64,000 nt of DNA from Streptomyces sp. TS71-3 (GCF_018327685.1 NZ_BNEL01000001.1:4092001-4156000); one strand, 5' to 3'. Counted from the first letter of the stretch, positions 45,232-53,679 are shown. A program made the numbers and translations. The notes: generated from the sequence alone by a model not told the origin.

Positions 45232-46161
45232 ATGCGTGATCTCGGTACAGGCTTCGGCTACTTGGTGAAAGGGCAGCGCTGGGTTGCCCGCAACGGCAGG
45301 CAGTACGGCTTCGGCCTGCTGCCCGGGCTGATCACGCTGGTGCTGTACATCGGTGTGCTGGTGTGCCTCGCCATCTGGGGCGACGACCTGGTCACCTGGG
45401 CCACGCCCTTCGCCGACGACTGGTCCTCGCCCTGGAACGGCCTCTTCCGCGGCTTTCTGACAGTGGTGCTGTTCGCGCTGGCGCTGCTGCTCGCGGTGCT
45501 CACCTTCACCGCGGTGACCCTGGTGGTGGGCCAGCCGTTCTACGAGGCGCTGTCGGAGCGTGTCGACCGCTCCGTCTCACCGGACGGCACCACACCCACC
45601 TCGGATCTGCCGCTCCCGCGCGAGATGTGGATCTCGGCCCGCGACAGCGTGCGCGTGCTGGTGCGTGCCACCCTGTGGGGAGTGCTGCTCTTCGCGCTGG
45701 GATTCCTGCCGGTGCTGGGGCAGACGGTGGTGCCGGTGGTCGGGTTCTTCGTGACCGGGTTCTTCCTCACGCAGGAGCTGACGGCGGTGGCGCTCCAGCG
45801 CCGCGGTGTCGGACTACGTGAGCGGCTCGCGCTGCTGCGCGCCCGCAGGTCCCTCGCCTGGGGCTTCGGCGCACCGCTCGCGGCGGTCTTCACGGTGCCC
45901 CTGGTCTCCGTCTTCCTGATGCCGGGCGCGGTCGCGGGCGCCACGCTGCTGGCCCGCGACCTGCTGGGGGAGGAGACGGCCCCCGAGGGAACGGCCCCCG
46001 AGGGGACGGTGCCTGAGGGAGCGGTGCCGGATGGAGCGGCGGGGAAGGCCCCGGAGCCGACCGGGCCCGGTGGAGTGGACGGCGCGGGCGGTCCCGTTCC
46101 GCCGGTGGGTGCGCCGCACGGGCGCCCGCAGGGCAACTCGCCGTACGGGCAGGGGTCTTAG
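45232..46161 (+). CDS. EI24/CysZ-domain membrane protein
   Basis: The 309-residue protein has an EI24/CysZ domain over residues 1-235 with several long hydrophobic segments: YGFGLLPGLITLVLYIGVLVCLAIW, FLTVVLFALALLLAVLTFTAVTLVVGQPFYEALSERVD and LWGVLLFALGFLPVLGQTVVPVVGFFVTGFF. The VGQPFYEALSERVD loop is typical of the family. Enterobacterial CysZ is a sulfate channel; actinobacterial members are uncharacterised. The tail holds EGTAPEGTVPEGAVP pentapeptide repeats and is probably disordered. Promoter appears leaderless. Confidence 0.85.
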   Translation: MRDLGTGFGYLVKGQRWVARNGRQYGFGLLPGLITLVLYIGVLVCLAIWGDDLVTWATPFADDWSSPWNGLFRGFLTVVLFALALLLAVLTFTAVTLVVGQPFYEALSERVDRSVSPDGTTPTSDLPLPREMWISARDSVRVLVRATLWGVLLFALGFLPVLGQTVVPVVGFFVTGFFLTQELTAVALQRRGVGLRERLALLRARRSLAWGFGAPLAAVFTVPLVSVFLMPGAVAGATLLARDLLGEETAPEGTAPEGTVPEGAVPDGAAGKAPEPTGPGGVDGAGGPVPPVGAPHGRPQGNSPYGQGS

Positions 46162-46192
46162 GGCGCCGTCTCCTCCGGAGGAGACGAGCGGG

Positions 46193-46876
46193 CTACGCGG
46201 CTGGACGTCCCGGCAGCGCCAGTAGGCCGTTCAGGTACCGCCGGGTGCGGGCGTAAGCCTCCTCGGCGTTCAGTGTCCCCATATCGACGGTCAGGACGTG
46301 CCACGGGGTCCGCCCGAGGAGACGACGGGTCAGTTCGGCCTCGGAACGCAGGTGCGCGGCGGCAGAGGCGAGGTCACGGACGGCCCTCGTACCGGGGGAG
46401 GCGGCGAGCTTGGACACGTACCAGTCCTCCCAGCCACCGCCTTCCCGATCGACCGCACGCCGCAGTGCCCTCTCCGGATCGTCGTGGACGTACACCAGGA
46501 TCACCTCGGCGGGCTTCACGGCCCGGGCCAGCTCGGCGAGGACATGGCGGACGGTCTCCTCGGGGTGGCCCCAGGCCACCAGGGAGGGAATGAACGGCAG
46601 AAGGGCGTCCGTCAGCAGGTAGTCCCTGCCCTCCGCGAGCGACTCCGCGACGTAGGCGCGCGTGCACTCGACCAGGGTTGCCGGTCGGACGGAGCCGGTC
46701 CCGTCGGCGAACTCCTCGGCCACGGGCCGGAAGGCCGCCCGTTTGAGGATGTCCGCCTCCTCGAAGTGGTCGACCGAAGCGCCCGTGCCGGAGAGCCACC
46801 GTGCCAACGCGCGGCAGAGAGTGGACTTGCCCGCGCCGGGGCTGTTCCCGATGACGGAGATCAAGCGCATGGCCAT
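46193..46876 (-). CDS. P-loop nucleoside-kinase-like ATPase
   Basis: This 227-residue protein opens MAMRLISVIGNSPGAGKSTLCRALARWL, a clean Walker A. A switch-like DHFEEADILKR and a Walker-B-like YLLTDALLPFIPS near residue 88 follow, and PAEVILVYVHDDPERALRRAV resembles the lid or base-binding region of small kinases. The fold is probably that of adenylate-kinase or uridine-kinase relatives. No specific substrate can be named. The next gene upstream is the small zinc-ribbon protein at 46922, 45 bp away. Confidence 0.8.
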   Translation of the reverse strand: MAMRLISVIGNSPGAGKSTLCRALARWLSGTGASVDHFEEADILKRAAFRPVAEEFADGTGSVRPATLVECTRAYVAESLAEGRDYLLTDALLPFIPSLVAWGHPEETVRHVLAELARAVKPAEVILVYVHDDPERALRRAVDREGGGWEDWYVSKLAASPGTRAVRDLASAAAHLRSEAELTRRLLGRTPWHVLTVDMGTLNAEEAYARTRRYLNGLLALPGRPAA

Positions 46877-46921
46877 GACGGCAGTCTCGCAGCGCCGTGG
46901 GCCTTCTGGCGCCGGGTAGCG

Positions 46922-47095
46922 CTAACGGCCGCAGCGGGGACACCGGATGTCGTGTCGGCCCGCGACGAGTGCCCTGCCGTCGGTGCCGTAGGGAACCAGG
47001 GCCATCTGGAGCCGTCCGCAGGCGCAGCGGCTCCAGACCACGACGCCCTCGCTGGTGGTGTGCCGGGAGACGACGGTGCTCGTGTCGGTGTTCAT
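46922..47095 (-). CDS. Small zinc-ribbon protein (57 residues)
   Basis: A short reading frame starts with ATG at 47095 and ends with TAG. It encodes MNTDTSTVVSRHTTSEGVVV, then WSRCACGRLQMALVPYG, and ends HDIRCPRCGR. Two Cys pairs (CAC and CPRC) about 30 residues apart form a likely zinc ribbon. Third-position GC is high across the frame, supporting coding. It is divergent from the LysR gene at 47169 with only 73 bp between starts, so that regulator may control it. Similar tiny Cys-pair proteins are common in Streptomyces without assigned function. Confidence 0.7.
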   Translation of the reverse strand: MNTDTSTVVSRHTTSEGVVVWSRCACGRLQMALVPYGTDGRALVAGRHDIRCPRCGR

Positions 47096-47131
47096 GGCAG
47101 CAGGATGACCCCGGACGACCGTTGCGGTCTA

Positions 47132-47159
47132 TTGCGCATTTTGCAGGTGATGTGTGCAA
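47132..47159. promoter_or_regulatory. LysR-type operator candidate
   Basis: TTGCGCA at 47132-47138 and TGTGCAA at 47153-47159 form an imperfect inverted repeat (6 of 7 pairs) between the divergent zinc-ribbon and LysR genes, ten bases before the LysR start. This is the usual place for LysR autoregulation. Confidence 0.45.
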
Positions 47160-47168
47160 GATTGTTTC

Positions 47169-48107
47169 ATGATTGACCTGCGCCGGCTTCATATGCTCCG
47201 CGTGGTGCACCAGCAGGGCACGGTCACCGCGGCCGCCGCGGCCCTGCACCTCACCCCGTCGGCCATCTCCCACCACATGCGCGAACTCGCCCGCGAGCTC
47301 AAGGTCCCGCTCCTGGAGCCGCAGGGCCGCGGCATCCGGCTGACCCCGGCCGGGCGCCTGCTCATCGAGCACGCGGACGCGCTGCTGGCACGGTGGGAGG
47401 AGGCGCAGGCGGAGCTGGAGTCCTACCGGGCGGGCCTGACCGGACCGCTGCGCATCGCGGGCTTCACCACCGCCATCAGCGGCCTCATCGCCCCCGCGGC
47501 CGGGCGGCTGCGGCACAGCCACCCCGATCTCCTGGTGCGGGTGCGCGAGTGCGACACCGAGGAGAGCATGGACCTGCTGGTGGCGGGCGAGGTGGACCTC
47601 GCGGTCGTGGAGCCCATCGAGGGCGGGCCGCCGCCGGACGACGCGCGGTTCGAGCAGAGCCACCTGCTGGAGGAGCCGCACGTCATGCTGGTGCCCGCCG
47701 GCCACGCGCTGGCGCGGGAGGCGTCGGTGCGGCTGGAGGACGCGGCCGCCGAGGACTGGATCGTCGCCGACCCGGGCACCTGCGACCACGCCCAGCGGGT
47801 GCGGATGCTGTGCGCGGGGGCCGGCTTCTCGCCGCGGATCGTGCACGCCGCCACCCACTGGCTGGCGGTCTGGTCGCTGGTCGGGAACGGGCTGGGCGTC
47901 TCGCTGGTCCCGCGGCTGGCCGAGGGCCCGGCAGGCCAGGCGGTGGTGCGGGTTCCGGTGGCGAGCGAGAACATGCCGACACGGCGCATCCTCACCTGCG
48001 TGCGCCGGGGCAGCCGGCAGAACCCGCTCATCGACCTCGGGATACGGGCGCTGGAGGCGGCGGTCCGCGACCACCGGGACATGGACGACTGGCCGCAGGC
48101 GGCCTGA
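47169..48107 (+). CDS. LysR-family transcriptional regulator
   Basis: This 312-residue regulator begins MIDLRRLHMLRVVHQQGTVTAAAAALHLTPSAISHHMRELARELKVPLLEPQGRGIRLTPAG, a complete LysR helix-turn-helix. The effector domain runs from ~90 (GPLRIAGFTTAISGLIAPAAGRLR) to ~300. The ATG is adjacent to an imperfect inverted repeat. Its stop codon forms the first bases of a 29-bp tandem-repeat array. The likely target is the divergent small zinc-ribbon gene, possibly with the kinase behind it. Confidence 0.92.
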   Translation: MIDLRRLHMLRVVHQQGTVTAAAAALHLTPSAISHHMRELARELKVPLLEPQGRGIRLTPAGRLLIEHADALLARWEEAQAELESYRAGLTGPLRIAGFTTAISGLIAPAAGRLRHSHPDLLVRVRECDTEESMDLLVAGEVDLAVVEPIEGGPPPDDARFEQSHLLEEPHVMLVPAGHALAREASVRLEDAAAEDWIVADPGTCDHAQRVRMLCAGAGFSPRIVHAATHWLAVWSLVGNGLGVSLVPRLAEGPAGQAVVRVPVASENMPTRRILTCVRRGSRQNPLIDLGIRALEAAVRDHRDMDDWPQAA

Positions 48108-48335
48108 CGGGTCACTGGCTACGGCGGGTCGTCTGACGGGTCACTGGCTACGGCAGGTCGTCTGAGGGGTCGCAGGATGGGGCAGGCCGCCTGACGGGTC
48201 ACTGGCCACGGCAGGTCGTCTGACGGGTCACCGGATGCGACAGATCGCCCTACGGGTCACCGGATGCCGCAGGTCGCCTGACGGGCCGTAGGCCGCGGCA
48301 GGCCGCCTGACCGCTCATCCGCTACGGCGTGCCGT
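48104..48335. repeat. Eight-unit 29-bp tandem repeat array
   Basis: Eight units of exactly 29 bp run without spacers from 48104. The best-preserved units read CTGACGGGTCACTGGCTACG followed by GCAGGTCGT or a close variant. Units 1, 2 and 4 are nearly identical; 3, 5, 6, 7 and 8 are progressively diverged, but the period is never broken. The first unit contains the TGA stop of the LysR gene. The array lies between the LysR gene and the convergent deformylase stop at 48416. Confidence 0.9.
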
Positions 48336-48415
48336 TGGCGCCGCCACGGCTCGGCCGCCCGCCGCGCGCTCCGGAACCTCCGCCACCGAACGCCCCACCC
48401 CGCAGGCGCCCCAGC

Positions 48416-49066
48416 TCAGTCGTCCACCGGAAGGCTGAAGCCGAGCGCGCGGGCGGCGGTGTGGGGCGTGGGCTGCGCCCAGCGGTCGACCAGCGCCTGC
48501 TGCGTGGTGAGCGAGCGGAGTTCGGCGCGGTCCAGGTAGAGCGTGCCGTCGAGGTGGTCCGTCTCGTGCTGCACGATGCGTGCCGGCCAGCCCGCGCACT
48601 CCTCGTCCACCTGCCGCCCCTGCTCGTCCTCGGCGCGCAGCCTGATCCTCGCGTGCCGGGCCACCACGGCCTGCCAGCCCGGCACGCTCAGGCAGCCCTC
48701 GAAGAACGCGGCGCGCGCGGCGCCGGCCGGCCGGTACGACGGGTTCACGAGCACGCGGAACGGCAACGGTACCCGCCCCCTGGCATCCCGCACCTCGTCG
48801 CCGACCTCCGCCGGATCCTCCACGACCGCGATCCTGAGCGGGATCCCGACCTGCGGCGCGGCCAGGCCCACGCCGGGCGCGGCGTGCATGGTCTCGCGCA
48901 TCGCCTCGATCAGGCGGTTCAGGAGTGGGGCGGCGAGCTGGCCCTCGTACGGCGCGGCGGGGTGGCGCAGCACGGGGTCCCCGGCGGAGACGATGGGGAG
49001 CGGGCCGGGCGTACCCAGCAGTTCCTCGACGTAGGCGTCGAGCGGCGGAAGCGCGGTGGCGGACAT
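48416..49066 (-). CDS. def: Peptide deformylase
   Basis: The 216-residue metalloenzyme removes the formyl group from nascent protein N-termini. The three deformylase motifs are intact: GVGLAAPQVG near residue 65, EGCLSVPGW near 124 (Cys ligand) and QHETDHLDG near 165 (two His ligands and the catalytic Glu). A 28-residue N-terminal extension precedes the usual start. It is not beside fmt, and Streptomyces commonly carry several deformylase genes. The gene is divergent from the gamma-glutamyltransferase gene. Confidence 0.95.
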   Translation of the reverse strand: MSATALPPLDAYVEELLGTPGPLPIVSAGDPVLRHPAAPYEGQLAAPLLNRLIEAMRETMHAAPGVGLAAPQVGIPLRIAVVEDPAEVGDEVRDARGRVPLPFRVLVNPSYRPAGAARAAFFEGCLSVPGWQAVVARHARIRLRAEDEQGRQVDEECAGWPARIVQHETDHLDGTLYLDRAELRSLTTQQALVDRWAQPTPHTAARALGFSLPVDD

Positions 49067-49357
49067 CCCGCCAGCATGCCATCCCCCGGTCGGCCCGGCG
49101 CGCGGCCTCACCCCGGGCCGGCTGCGGATATCGTATACCGCATGCTGGAGATTGTATTCCGTTTGCGTGTCCGCTGACGTGCTGGAATGCGGCGTGTCAA
49201 GGTCTCCCGCAGCGCGTTTTCGGACAGCGCGGCCTTGTAGGTGCATAGGCCAGGTGGTAGACCCTGTGGCTGCTCGTGCCCGTCCCGGAGCCGCATCCGG
49301 GGGGCACGCCGGTAAGTCCTGTCTGCCCGAAAGCCCGTCGGAAGGAAGGTCTGTGCA

Positions 49358-51349
49358 GTGAGTGACGCACCCACGCCATCCCAGGACGCCCCCCGAGACA
49401 GCGCCCCCGCTTCCACCCCGCCTCAGACCTCTGCGCCCGCCACCTCCGCCCCCGGCCCTGCCCGCAGAACCGTGCTGAACGGAGCCGTCGCCGCCGCGAC
49501 CCTCGGCGCCGTGGGCGGCGCGCAGGTCGCGGCCTCCGCCCCGGCCCGAGCCGCCGCACCGGGTGCCGCGAACGCCGCCGCCCGGGGGCCCGTGACGACG
49601 AAGGCCAGTTCCACCCCCTTCGGCCGGCCCACCGCCTCCGCGGCCGAGCCGGGTGTCACCATCAAGGCCGTACGCGGCAGCAGGGACGGCGGCTGGGGCG
49701 GGCAGACCCGCGCCGAAGTGCTGGCCCGGCGCGGCGTGGTGGCCACCAGCCAGTCCATCGCCGCCCAGGCCGGTCTGCGCATCCTCCAGGAGGGCGGCAA
49801 CTCCGCCGACGCCGCCGTGGCGACGGCCGCCATGCTCGGCCTCGTCGAGCCCAACAGCGCGGGCATCGGCGGCGACTCCTTCGCCATCCACTACAGCGCC
49901 GCCGACCGGGGGCTCCACGGCCTCAACTCCAGCGGCTGGGCGCCCTCCGCCTGGACCCCCGGATACTTCCGCGACCACGGCTACACGCAGCAGACCGGCA
50001 TGCCGGAACACGGCGTGCACACCATCACCGTGCCCGGCGCCGTCGAGGGCTGGCACCGCCTTGTCGACCGCTTCGGCACCCGTGACCTGGGGACCCTGCT
50101 GGAGCCGTCCATCGAACTGGCCGAGCAGGGCTTCGGCCTCACCGAGCGCATCCACCACCAGTGGAGCGGCGTCACCGACCTGCTGGCGAAGGACGCCGAC
50201 TCGGCCAGGACCTTCCTCAAGCAAGGCAAGGCCCCCGAGCTGTACGGCATCTTCCGCAACCCCGACCTGGCTGCCGCGTACCGACTGATCGCACGCGAGG
50301 GCCGGGACGCCATGTACACCGGCGCGATAGCCGACGCGATCGTGAAGAAGATCCGCGCCGCCGGCGGCGCCATGGACCCCGCCGACCTCGCGGACTTCAA
50401 GGCCGAGTGGGTCGACCCCATCACCGTGAACTACCACGGCTACGACGTCTACGAGCTGCCGCCCAACACCCAGGGCTTCGCCACCCTGATCATGCTCAAC
50501 ATCATCGAGCAGATCGGCCCCGTGCTCGGCTACGACCTGGCCGAACTGGGCCCGCGCTCCCCGCAGTTCTGGCACCTGCTGGTGGAGGCGAAGAAGCTCG
50601 CGTACGACGACCTCAACCACTACCAGGGCGACCCCCGCTTCACGGACGTGCCGCTGGACAAGCTGCTCTCCAAGGACTACGCCAAGCAGCAGTGCGCCAG
50701 GATCGACCCGAACCGGGCGGGCACGCCCCGCTACCCGGGCACGGTCATCTCCGGCACCGTCTACCTCACCACGGCCGACCGGTGGGGCAACATGACGTCG
50801 TTCATCTACAGCGTCTTCGACTCGTTCGGCTCCGGCATCACCGTGCCGGGCTACGGCTACCCGCTCCAGAACCGCGGCGCCCTCTTCAACCTCGACCCCG
50901 ACTCGCCCAACATCGTGGCCCCGCACAAGCGCCCGTACCACACGCTGATACCGGCGTTCGTGATGAAGGACGGCCGCCCCGTCCTGTCCTTCGGCAACAT
51001 GGGCGGCGCCGAGCAGCCGCAGGCCCAGGCCACCGAGCTGGTCAACATGATCGACCTCGGCATGAACCCGCAGGCCGCGGTCGACGCTGCCCGCTTCGCC
51101 CACAACCAGTACGAGAACTCCCTCGGCCTGGAACCCGAGCTGTACGACCTGGTGGGCGAGGGCCTGAAGGCGCTCGGCCACCACCTCACCGACCCGGACA
51201 CCTCCTCGATGGGCGGCTACCAGGCCATCCTCTTCACCCCGGAGCACGAGGGCGACCACCCGGCGGCGACCGGGCCCGACGGCCCTGTGAACGGCGTCTA
51301 CCGCGCCGCCTCCGACCACCGCAAGGACGGCTCGGCGGTGGGCTGGTGA
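49358..51349 (+). CDS. ggt: Gamma-glutamyltransferase, Tat-exported
   Basis: This 663-residue Ntn-hydrolase precursor cleaves gamma-glutamyl bonds such as in glutathione. The N-terminus has ARRTVLNGAVAAATLGAVGGA (about 36-56), a twin-arginine-like signal with cleavage after ASAPARA. GGT family blocks follow: GLRILQEGGNSADAAVATAAMLGLVEPNSAGIGGDSFAI near 135, then VPGAVEGWHRLVDRFG. The autoprocessing site lies near SGTVYLTTADRWGNM at ~468, with the new N-terminal Thr in GTVYL, in place of the more usual TTHYS. Late GNMGGAEQPQAQATELVNMIDLGMNPQAAVDAARF is standard. GTG start with GGAAGGAAGG upstream. Confidence 0.92.
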   Translation: MSDAPTPSQDAPRDSAPASTPPQTSAPATSAPGPARRTVLNGAVAAATLGAVGGAQVAASAPARAAAPGAANAAARGPVTTKASSTPFGRPTASAAEPGVTIKAVRGSRDGGWGGQTRAEVLARRGVVATSQSIAAQAGLRILQEGGNSADAAVATAAMLGLVEPNSAGIGGDSFAIHYSAADRGLHGLNSSGWAPSAWTPGYFRDHGYTQQTGMPEHGVHTITVPGAVEGWHRLVDRFGTRDLGTLLEPSIELAEQGFGLTERIHHQWSGVTDLLAKDADSARTFLKQGKAPELYGIFRNPDLAAAYRLIAREGRDAMYTGAIADAIVKKIRAAGGAMDPADLADFKAEWVDPITVNYHGYDVYELPPNTQGFATLIMLNIIEQIGPVLGYDLAELGPRSPQFWHLLVEAKKLAYDDLNHYQGDPRFTDVPLDKLLSKDYAKQQCARIDPNRAGTPRYPGTVISGTVYLTTADRWGNMTSFIYSVFDSFGSGITVPGYGYPLQNRGALFNLDPDSPNIVAPHKRPYHTLIPAFVMKDGRPVLSFGNMGGAEQPQAQATELVNMIDLGMNPQAAVDAARFAHNQYENSLGLEPELYDLVGEGLKALGHHLTDPDTSSMGGYQAILFTPEHEGDHPAATGPDGPVNGVYRAASDHRKDGSAVGW

Positions 51350-51421
51350 GGCTTCTGCCCTGAGCCGCTTCGGATCGCCGGGCGGTTGCCGGGCGCAACT
51401 GGCGGGCGGCCCTGGGACCCG

Positions 51422-51463
51422 GGCACTGGAGGTGGCGGCCGTCCGGCCGCCACCTCCAGTGCC
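51422..51463. terminator. Perfect 20-bp-stem terminator after ggt
   Basis: A perfect 20-bp inverted repeat with a TC loop lies 73 bp after the ggt stop. It is the strongest intrinsic-type terminator in the window. It also isolates the sigma-factor fragment and gas-vesicle cluster 2 from ggt transcription. Confidence 0.8.
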
Positions 51464-51491
51464 TTCCCGCTCGTACGGGTTCGGGGGATCC

Positions 51492-51608
51492 GAGCAGAAC
51501 CTGTACATGACGTTCTTATGCGACATGCCCGAGTTGAGCGTCGCCGAAGAGTCGGGCATCTCCCAAATGCACGTGTCCCGCCTCGGTGATCCCCGGTCCA
51601 GGTGGTGA
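51492..51608 (+). pseudogene. Decayed SigB/SigF-type sigma factor, region 4 fragment
   Basis: The frame EQNLYMTFLCDMPELSVAEE continues as SGISQMHVSRL before degenerating into GDPRSRW and a stop. GISQMHVSRL preceded by (I/V)AE-LG is the diagnostic region 4.2 helix-turn-helix of SigB/SigF/SigG-type sigma factors (for example GISQMHVSRLQRK in SigB). The normal following residues are lost, and upstream only ~12 residues match before the ggt terminator. It is therefore a fragment, not a gene. It sits 198 bp before gvpO of gas-vesicle cluster 2. Confidence 0.75.
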
Positions 51609-51805
51609 TTCTGGCTGAAACCCGAGCCCTTCTGACGGGCGGACGGGGCCGGGCAGTTACGGCCGCACCTTGCGCGGTACCTGCGCCACAGAGCGCCGCG
51701 CCACCGGTGGTGCGTCTTCCACTTGCGAACGCATCAGGCATAGGTCACGTCTTGTGGGGCACGCGCTTCACGGTAGCTCCACGAACCGACCCTTTGGAGG
51801 AGGCC
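51609..51805. other. Upstream region of gas-vesicle cluster 2
   Basis: No coding sequence and no clear SigB-type promoter was found, in contrast to cluster 1. The promoter of cluster 2 should lie here. An AGGAGG ribosome site precedes the GTG of gvpO2. Confidence 0.4.
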
Positions 51806-52120
51806 GTGCCGAGATCGGAAGGCGAAGCCGCGACAGGCGAACGGAAGCCCCGCGTGCAGAAACGTATCTCCGTCGCCGAGGCAATGCGGCGTGCGATGCG
51901 GGAACTCGCCGGGCTGCTGGACAGGGAACCCGATTCGGTGTCCGCCATCAAAGCGACGGACGACGGATGGACGGCAACCGTGGAAGTCGTGGAGCTCGAG
52001 CGCGTTCCCGACACGGTCAGCCTCATGGCCTCGTATCGAGTGGATATGGACGGCCAGGGCGAGTTGCTGGGTTACGAGAAGACCGAACGCTATCCGAGGG
52101 GTCGGGCCGACCGGCGGTGA
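51806..52120 (+). CDS. gvpO: Gas vesicle protein GvpO (cluster 2)
   Basis: This 104-residue GvpO has a short basic N-terminus, then RISVAEAMRRAMRELAGLLDREPDSVSAIKATDDGWTATVEVVELERVPDTVSLMASYRVDMDGQGELLGYEKTERYPRGRA. It aligns over the core with the cluster 1 copy at 5617. GTG at 51806 was chosen because GGAGGAGG lies directly upstream and the longer frame upstream is not GvpO-like. It heads the complete cluster O-A-F-G-Y-Z-J-L-S-K. Confidence 0.9.
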   Translation: MPRSEGEAATGERKPRVQKRISVAEAMRRAMRELAGLLDREPDSVSAIKATDDGWTATVEVVELERVPDTVSLMASYRVDMDGQGELLGYEKTERYPRGRADRR

Positions 52121-52192
52121 GCACGCCCGTCACCGGATGGACACAGCGCCCGCTGATCCGGCGCACCCCTGTATATGAGAGAAAGGTGCAGC

Positions 52193-52621
52193 GTGAGTGT
52201 AGTTCAGCAGTCCAATGCTCCTACGAGTGGGAGCGGCTCCGGAAACCTCTATGACGTCCTGGAACTCATCCTTGACCGCGGACTTGTCATCGACGCTTTT
52301 GTCCGGGTCTCTCTGGTGGGCATCGAGATCCTCAAAATCGATGTGCGAGTGGTGGTCGCGAGTGTCGACACCTACCTGCGATTCGCGGAGGCGTGCAACC
52401 GGCTCGACCTGGAATCCGGCCGCAACAAGCCACCGGGACTGACCGACATCGTCGGAAAGGTCACGGAAGACGGCGCCAGGGGAAAGAGCAAGGGCGCGCT
52501 CACCGGAGCCGTGGAGGCATTCACGGATTCCCTTCAGCAGGGCGGCGAGTCGGACACGGAACGCGAGCGCAAGCCGTCGGGTTCGTCCGCCCGCCGCACC
52601 AGTCGCCGCCGGGAGGAGTAG
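52193..52621 (+). CDS. gvpA: Gas vesicle shell protein GvpA (cluster 2)
   Basis: The 142-residue protein carries the complete shell core [49 protein letters not shown] (residues ~20-70), which forms the amphipathic ribs of the gas-vesicle wall. Actinobacterial GvpA has a longer tail than the ~70-residue cyanobacterial protein; here about 65 residues follow, including [20 protein letters not shown]. The tail is the part that survives as a remnant in cluster 1. GTG start with AAAGGTG upstream; gvpF follows 3 bp after the stop. Confidence 0.95.
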   Translation: MSVVQQSNAPTSGSGSGNLYDVLELILDRGLVIDAFVRVSLVGIEILKIDVRVVVASVDTYLRFAEACNRLDLESGRNKPPGLTDIVGKVTEDGARGKSKGALTGAVEAFTDSLQQGGESDTERERKPSGSSARRTSRRREE

Positions 52622-52624
52622 CCC

Positions 52625-53338
52625 ATGTCCACCTATGTGTACGCCATCACTTCGGCACGCCACCCGCTGCGCCTCGACGACGTGAAGGGTGTCGGTGAGC
52701 CCCCCGAGCGGGTACGTACCGTGCAGACGAAGGCGCTGGCCGCCGTGGTCAGTGACGCCCCCGAGGGGCTGCGGGCGAAGCGCAGGGACGTCGCCGCCCA
52801 CCAGGCAGTGCTGGAGCGGCTGATGGCCGACGGCTCCGTCCTGCCGATGCGGTTCGGTCTGCTCGGCCCCGACGACGACCAGGTCGTGCAGGCCCTCGAA
52901 GACAACCGCGACGCCTACACCGACCGGCTCGACCAACTCGCGGACTGCCTTGAATTCAACCTGAAGGTCCAGCGCGACGAGGACGACCTGCTGCACGAAG
53001 CCCTGCGGGAGTCCGCACGGATTCGCGAACTCAATGAGTTCACGAGGGCGAATCCCGAGGCACACGATGAGAAAATGCGCCTTGGTGAGCTGATCTCCCA
53101 AGAGGTCAGCGCGCGTCAGGCCAGGGATGCCAGGGAAACGGTGGACCGCCTCGCTCCCGCGGCGTTGAACACCGTTGTCGGCGAGCCGTTGAAGGACTGC
53201 TTCCTGAATGTTTCGTTCCTGGTGAAGCGCGACAAGGCGGCCGCGTTCTCACAGGCGGTGGACGAAGAGGCCGCCAGGCGCAGCGAGGCGTTCACTTTTC
53301 GGCTGCACGGCCCGCTGCCGCCTTACAGCTTCGTCTGA
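52625..53338 (+). CDS. gvpF: Gas vesicle protein GvpF (cluster 2)
   Basis: The 237-residue GvpF/L protein has MSTYVYAITSARHP at the start, AVVSDAPEGLRAKRRDVAAHQAVLERLMADGSVLPMRFGLL near residue 40-80, and FRLHGPLPPYSFV at the end. It is the full-length counterpart of the cluster 1 copy. It lies 3 bp after gvpA and is probably translated from the same transcript. GvpF contacts the shell protein during early assembly in other organisms. Confidence 0.93.
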   Translation: MSTYVYAITSARHPLRLDDVKGVGEPPERVRTVQTKALAAVVSDAPEGLRAKRRDVAAHQAVLERLMADGSVLPMRFGLLGPDDDQVVQALEDNRDAYTDRLDQLADCLEFNLKVQRDEDDLLHEALRESARIRELNEFTRANPEAHDEKMRLGELISQEVSARQARDARETVDRLAPAALNTVVGEPLKDCFLNVSFLVKRDKAAAFSQAVDEEAARRSEAFTFRLHGPLPPYSFV

Positions 53339-53415
53339 GTGCAGCGGCTCCCGAACGAGATCGGGACGCCCGCACCGGGAGCGATGGCGGAACCTGAACC
53401 CAGGAGCGCGGATTC

Positions 53416-53679
53416 ATGGGTCTCATCAGTCAGATTCTCACTCTCCCCGTCATGCCCGTGCGCGGAGTCTCCTGGGTACTCGGCCAGGTCCTCACGGCCG
53501 CCGAGGAGGAGTTCTACGATCCGGGCCCCGTCCACGGCCAACTGGCCGAGCTGGAGCGGGAACTCGTGGCCGGTCGGATCACGGCAGAGGAATTCGACCT
53601 GCGTGAGGACGAGTTGCTCGACCGGCTGGAGTGGATTCATGCCGAGCGCCGGCGGCTCGGTCTCGACACCCGGCACTGA
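53416..53679 (+). CDS. gvpG: Gas vesicle protein GvpG (cluster 2)
   Basis: This protein of 87 residues is GvpG of normal length: MGLISQILTLPVMPVRGVSWVLGQVLTAAEEEFYDPG, then two charged helices with LAELERELVAGRITAEEFDLREDELLDRLEW. The LPVMPVRG block near residue 10 and the coiled-coil-like second half are family features. The 77-bp gap after gvpF is the largest in the front half of the cluster except for the gap before gvpY. Confidence 0.9.
   Translation: MGLISQILTLPVMPVRGVSWVLGQVLTAAEEEFYDPGPVHGQLAELERELVAGRITAEEFDLREDELLDRLEWIHAERRRLGLDTRH

Noticed and set aside
48104..48335. Possible CRISPR array
   Set aside because: The 29-bp period fits a repeat length, but units are directly adjacent with no unique spacers, and no cas genes are nearby.
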